Source: Owenia fusiformis | Lineage: Eukaryota; Annelida; Polychaeta; Sabellida; Oweniidae | Direction of reading: 5' to 3' | Length of the DNA stretch: 64,000 nt | Assembly: GCA_903813345.2 (NCBI GenBank) | Contig: CAIIXF020000002.1 | Span: forward strand, 28,277,223 to 28,341,222 | In this document: in pieces, positions 61,038 to 64,000 of the stretch | Numbering within the stretch: the first letter of the stretch is position 1 | Layout: each line of letters opens with the position of its first letter | The notes under the pieces: model-generated | What the model was told of the DNA's origin: nothing | What the model saw: the letters and a program-made list of their open reading frames with translations, nothing else | The model's database searches: none | Position numbers and translations under genes: made by a program

Positions 61038-61153
61038 GATGAGCAAGGATGGAAAAAGTGGGATGGTGCAGTAAGAATGTATAATCCAGTTTTTCAACAC
61101 ACGACTTTATCACAGAGAGTCAGACTGATTTATTTTTCAAACAACAGACAGAG
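61038..61153 (+). CDS. candidate orphan exon
   Basis: An open stretch of 38 codons plus two bases lies between a good acceptor (attatctgcttcag) and a good donor (gaggtaaggg). It would read DEQGWKKWDGAVRMYNPVFQ then HTTLSQRVRLIYFSNNRQR. I recognise no family, and no neighbouring exon was found. It could equally be a chance open frame; listed only because both borders are strong. Confidence 0.2.
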
Positions 61154-61329
61154 GTAAGGGCCCTAAATTTTGATGACTTTTATTATCAGACACTTGGGTG
61201 CTAAATAGTAATCAGTTTGCTGGTCAATGCATAGGCCGTTGGGCAGTCATCCCAATAAATCTTGTCTAGGCTACAGATTTCAAGCCAAATCAGTCAATTC
61301 AGCTAATCAGTTTAGGACTGATTACTGTA

Positions 61330-62600
61330 TTTGTCACCCCCTGTCATATCTTGTAACATACCATGTCACTTACTGTCATATATCGTAACTCACCGTGTAA
61401 CTCATTGTCATATCTTGTAACATACTGTGTCACTTACTGTCATACCTTGTAACAATCCATGCCACTCACTGTCATATCTTGTAACATACCATGTCACTCA
61501 ATGTTATATTTTCTATCATACCATGTCACTCACTGTCATATCTTGTTACATTCCATGTCACTCAATGTCATATTTTGTATCATACCATGTCACTCACTGT
61601 CATATCTTGTTACATTCAATGTCACTCAATGTCATATTTTGTATCGTACCATGTCACTCACTGTCATATCTTGTAACATACCATGTTACTCACTGACATA
61701 TCTTGTAACATACAATGTCATATCATGTATCATTCAATGTCACAAACTGTCATATCATGTGACATACCATGCCACTCACTGTCATATCTTGTATCGTACC
61801 ATGTCACTCACTGTCATATCATGTATCATACCATGTCACAGACTGTCATATCTTGTAACATACAATGTCACTTACTGTCTGATTTTGTAACATATGTCAC
61901 TCAATGTCATATCTTGTAACATACTGTGTCACTCAATGTCATATCTTATATCATTCCATTCCACTGACTGTCATATCTTGTAGCATACCATGTCACTCAC
62001 TGTCAAATCTTGTATCATACCATGTAACAGACTTTCATATCTTGTAACATACTGTGTCACTCACTGTCATATCTTGTAACATACCACATCACTCACTGTC
62101 ATATCATGTATCATACCATGTCACAGACTGTCATATTATGTGACATACCATGTCACTCACTGTCATTTATTGTTACATACCATGCCACTCACTGTCATAT
62201 TTTGTAACATACAACGTCACACACTGTCATATCATGTATCATACCATGTCACAGACTGTCATATCATATCATGTCAGTCACTGGCATTTGTTATACATAC
62301 CATGTCACTCACTGTCATATCTTGAAACATACCATGTCACTTACTGTCATACCTTGTAATATACCATGTCACTCACTGTCAGATCTTATAACACCATGTC
62401 ACTCATTGCCATATCTTGATCATACTACGTAACTCACTGTCAAATCATGTAGCATACTGTGTTACTCACTGTCATATCTTGTAACACCATGTCACTCATT
62501 GTCATATCTTGAAACATACCATGTCACTTACAATCATATTTGTAACATACAATGGCACTCAATGTCATATCATGTATCATACCATGTCACTGACTGTCAT
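61330..62600. repeat. ~32-bp minisatellite array
   Basis: About 40 copies of a ~32-bp unit (catgtcactcactgtcatat then cttgtaacatac), with variants (atcatgtatcatac, acagactgtc). Overlapping open frames within it are by-products of repetition. It abuts the inverted ~135-bp array that follows. Confidence 0.95.
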
Positions 62601-62604
62601 TTTT

Positions 62605-64000
62605 GAAAAGTGGCCATAATTTTTACTTTTTTTTTACTATAACTCGAAAAGTAGTGGAGCTATTTTCTTCATATTTGGTATATGAATACTTTAAGCATGG
62701 CACACTGTCTAATGATACTTTTGGTAGAAGGCGGCCATTTTGAAAAATGGCCGCCATTTTAACGTATTTTACTATAACTTGAAAAGTAGTGGAGCAATTT
62801 TGTTCATATTTGGAATATGAATACTATAGGCATGGCACACTGTCTAATGACTCTTTTGATAGAAGGCGGCCATTTTAAAAAATGGCCGTCATTTTAACAT
62901 ATTTTACTATAACTCGAAAAGTAGTAGAGCGATTTTGTTCATATTTGGTATGTGGATACTATAAGCATGGCACACTGTCTAATGGCACTTTTGGTAGAAG
63001 GCGGCCATTTTAACGTATTTTACTATAACTTGAAAAGTAGTTGAGCAATTTTGTTCATATTTGGAATGTGAATACCATAAGCATGGCACACTGTCTAATG
63101 ACACATTTAATAGAAGGCGGACATTTTGAAAAATGACCACCATTTTGAAAAATTGCCACCATTTTAACGTATTTTACCATAACCCGAAAAGTAGTGGAGC
63201 AATTTTGTCCATAATTGGTATATGGATACTACAAGCATGGCACTCTGTCTAATGACACTTTTGGTAGAAGGCGGCCATTTTGAAAAATGGCCACAATTTT
63301 AATGTATTTTACTATAACTCGAAAGGCAGTGGAGCGATTTTGTTCATATTTGGTATGTGAATACTATAGGCATGGCACACCGTCTAATGACACTTTGGGT
63401 AGTAGGCGACCATTCTGAAAAATGGCGACCATTTTTACTTTCATAACTATAAATTGAAAAGAAGTGGAGCGATTTTGTTCATATTTGGTATGTGAATACT
63501 ATAAGCATGGCACACTGTCGAATAACACTTTTGGTGGAGGCGACCATTTTGAAAAATGGCGACCATTTTTACATTTTTTACTATAACTCAAAATGTAGTA
63601 GAGCGATTTTGTTCATATTTTATATGTGAATACTTTAAGCATGGCACACTGTCTAATGACACTTTGGGTAGTAGGCGACCATTTTGAAAAATGGTGACCA
63701 TTTTTACTTTTATAACTATAAATTGAAAAGTAGTGGAGCGATTTTGTTCATATTTGGTATGTGAATACTATAAGCATGGCACACTGTCTAATGACACTTT
63801 GGGTAGTAGGCGACCATTTTGAAAAATGGCGACCATTTTTACTTTTATAACTATAAATTGAAAAGTAGTGGAGCGATTTTGTTCATATTTGGTATGTGAA
63901 TACTATAAGCATGGCACACTGTCTAATGACACTTTGGGTAGTAGGCGACCGTTTTGAAAAATGGCGACCATTTTTACATTTTTTACTGTAACTCAAAAAG
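62605..64000. repeat. ~135-bp satellite array, opposite orientation
   Basis: Reverse-complement copies of the unit at 51500-54170 (gtggagcgattttgttcata, agcatggcacactgtctaat, ggcgaccattttgaaaaatg). The first copies have the form aaggcggccatttt...aacgtattttac, and later ones become nearly identical to the left array's units. It runs off the right end of the window. Confidence 0.95.

Noticed and set aside
61427-62359. Several open frames rich in Cys, His and Ser
   Set aside because: Overlapping frames of the ~32-bp minisatellite; they shift frame along the array and have no other support.

Overview
The window looks like nuclear DNA from an intron-rich, AT-rich, repeat-laden invertebrate animal. 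An ambulacrarian (echinoderm or hemichordate) or another marine invertebrate is my best guess, based on the divergent moody/melatonin-receptor-like GPCR, the style of the SLC5 and nicotinic-receptor genes, and the mix of small inverted-repeat elements. This is inference; nothing here fixes the species.

Three intact protein genes can be read, all on the minus strand. (1) A single-exon class A GPCR lies at 6001-6966. (2) A 14-exon sodium/sugar cotransporter of the SLC5 (SGLT) family lies at 12412-29358. I resolved every exon; each has GT-AG introns and matching phase, giving 646 aa. (3) A 6-exon Cys-loop subunit of nicotinic acetylcholine receptor type lies at 33530-36609 and gives 481 aa, with the family's typical 45-bp and 110-bp exons. 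The first is a sensor, the second moves a solute with Na+, and the third is a ligand-gated channel subunit. I see no shared pathway.

Layout: 1-950 is a 33-bp minisatellite. 950-6000 is mostly unassigned, with a perfect-style hairpin and a small inverted-repeat element. The GPCR follows, then a 51-bp array and its decayed copies (7020-9290). 9940-11285 holds decayed transposon pieces (a Crypton-like N-terminus and a transposase helix-turn-helix). The SLC5 introns carry a 4.3-kb foldback element with a nested TA-flanked element, a 10-copy array that multiplies the 3' splice site of exon 11, several inverted-repeat elements and a dead duplicate of exon 2. 29360-33530 is intergenic with inverted-repeat elements. 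After the nicotinic-type gene, 37945-47946 is a 10-kb unit with inverted termini. It is flanked by an 8-bp direct repeat and lies inside a 42/67-bp minisatellite that continues on both sides. It carries an OTU-protease exon fragment and large internal inverted arrays. 49.6-64 kb has no confident gene. Two arrays of a ~135-bp unit (51.5-54.1 kb and 62.6 kb to the window end) face each other in opposite orientation, with small elements between them (one with a perfect 8-bp and one with a perfect 9-bp target duplication) and a 32-bp array.

No tRNA, rRNA or CRISPR array was recognised. The most unusual points are the 10-kb transposon-like unit inside a satellite, the multiplied splice acceptors in the SLC5 gene, its altered sugar-pocket residues, and the mirrored arrays at the right end.
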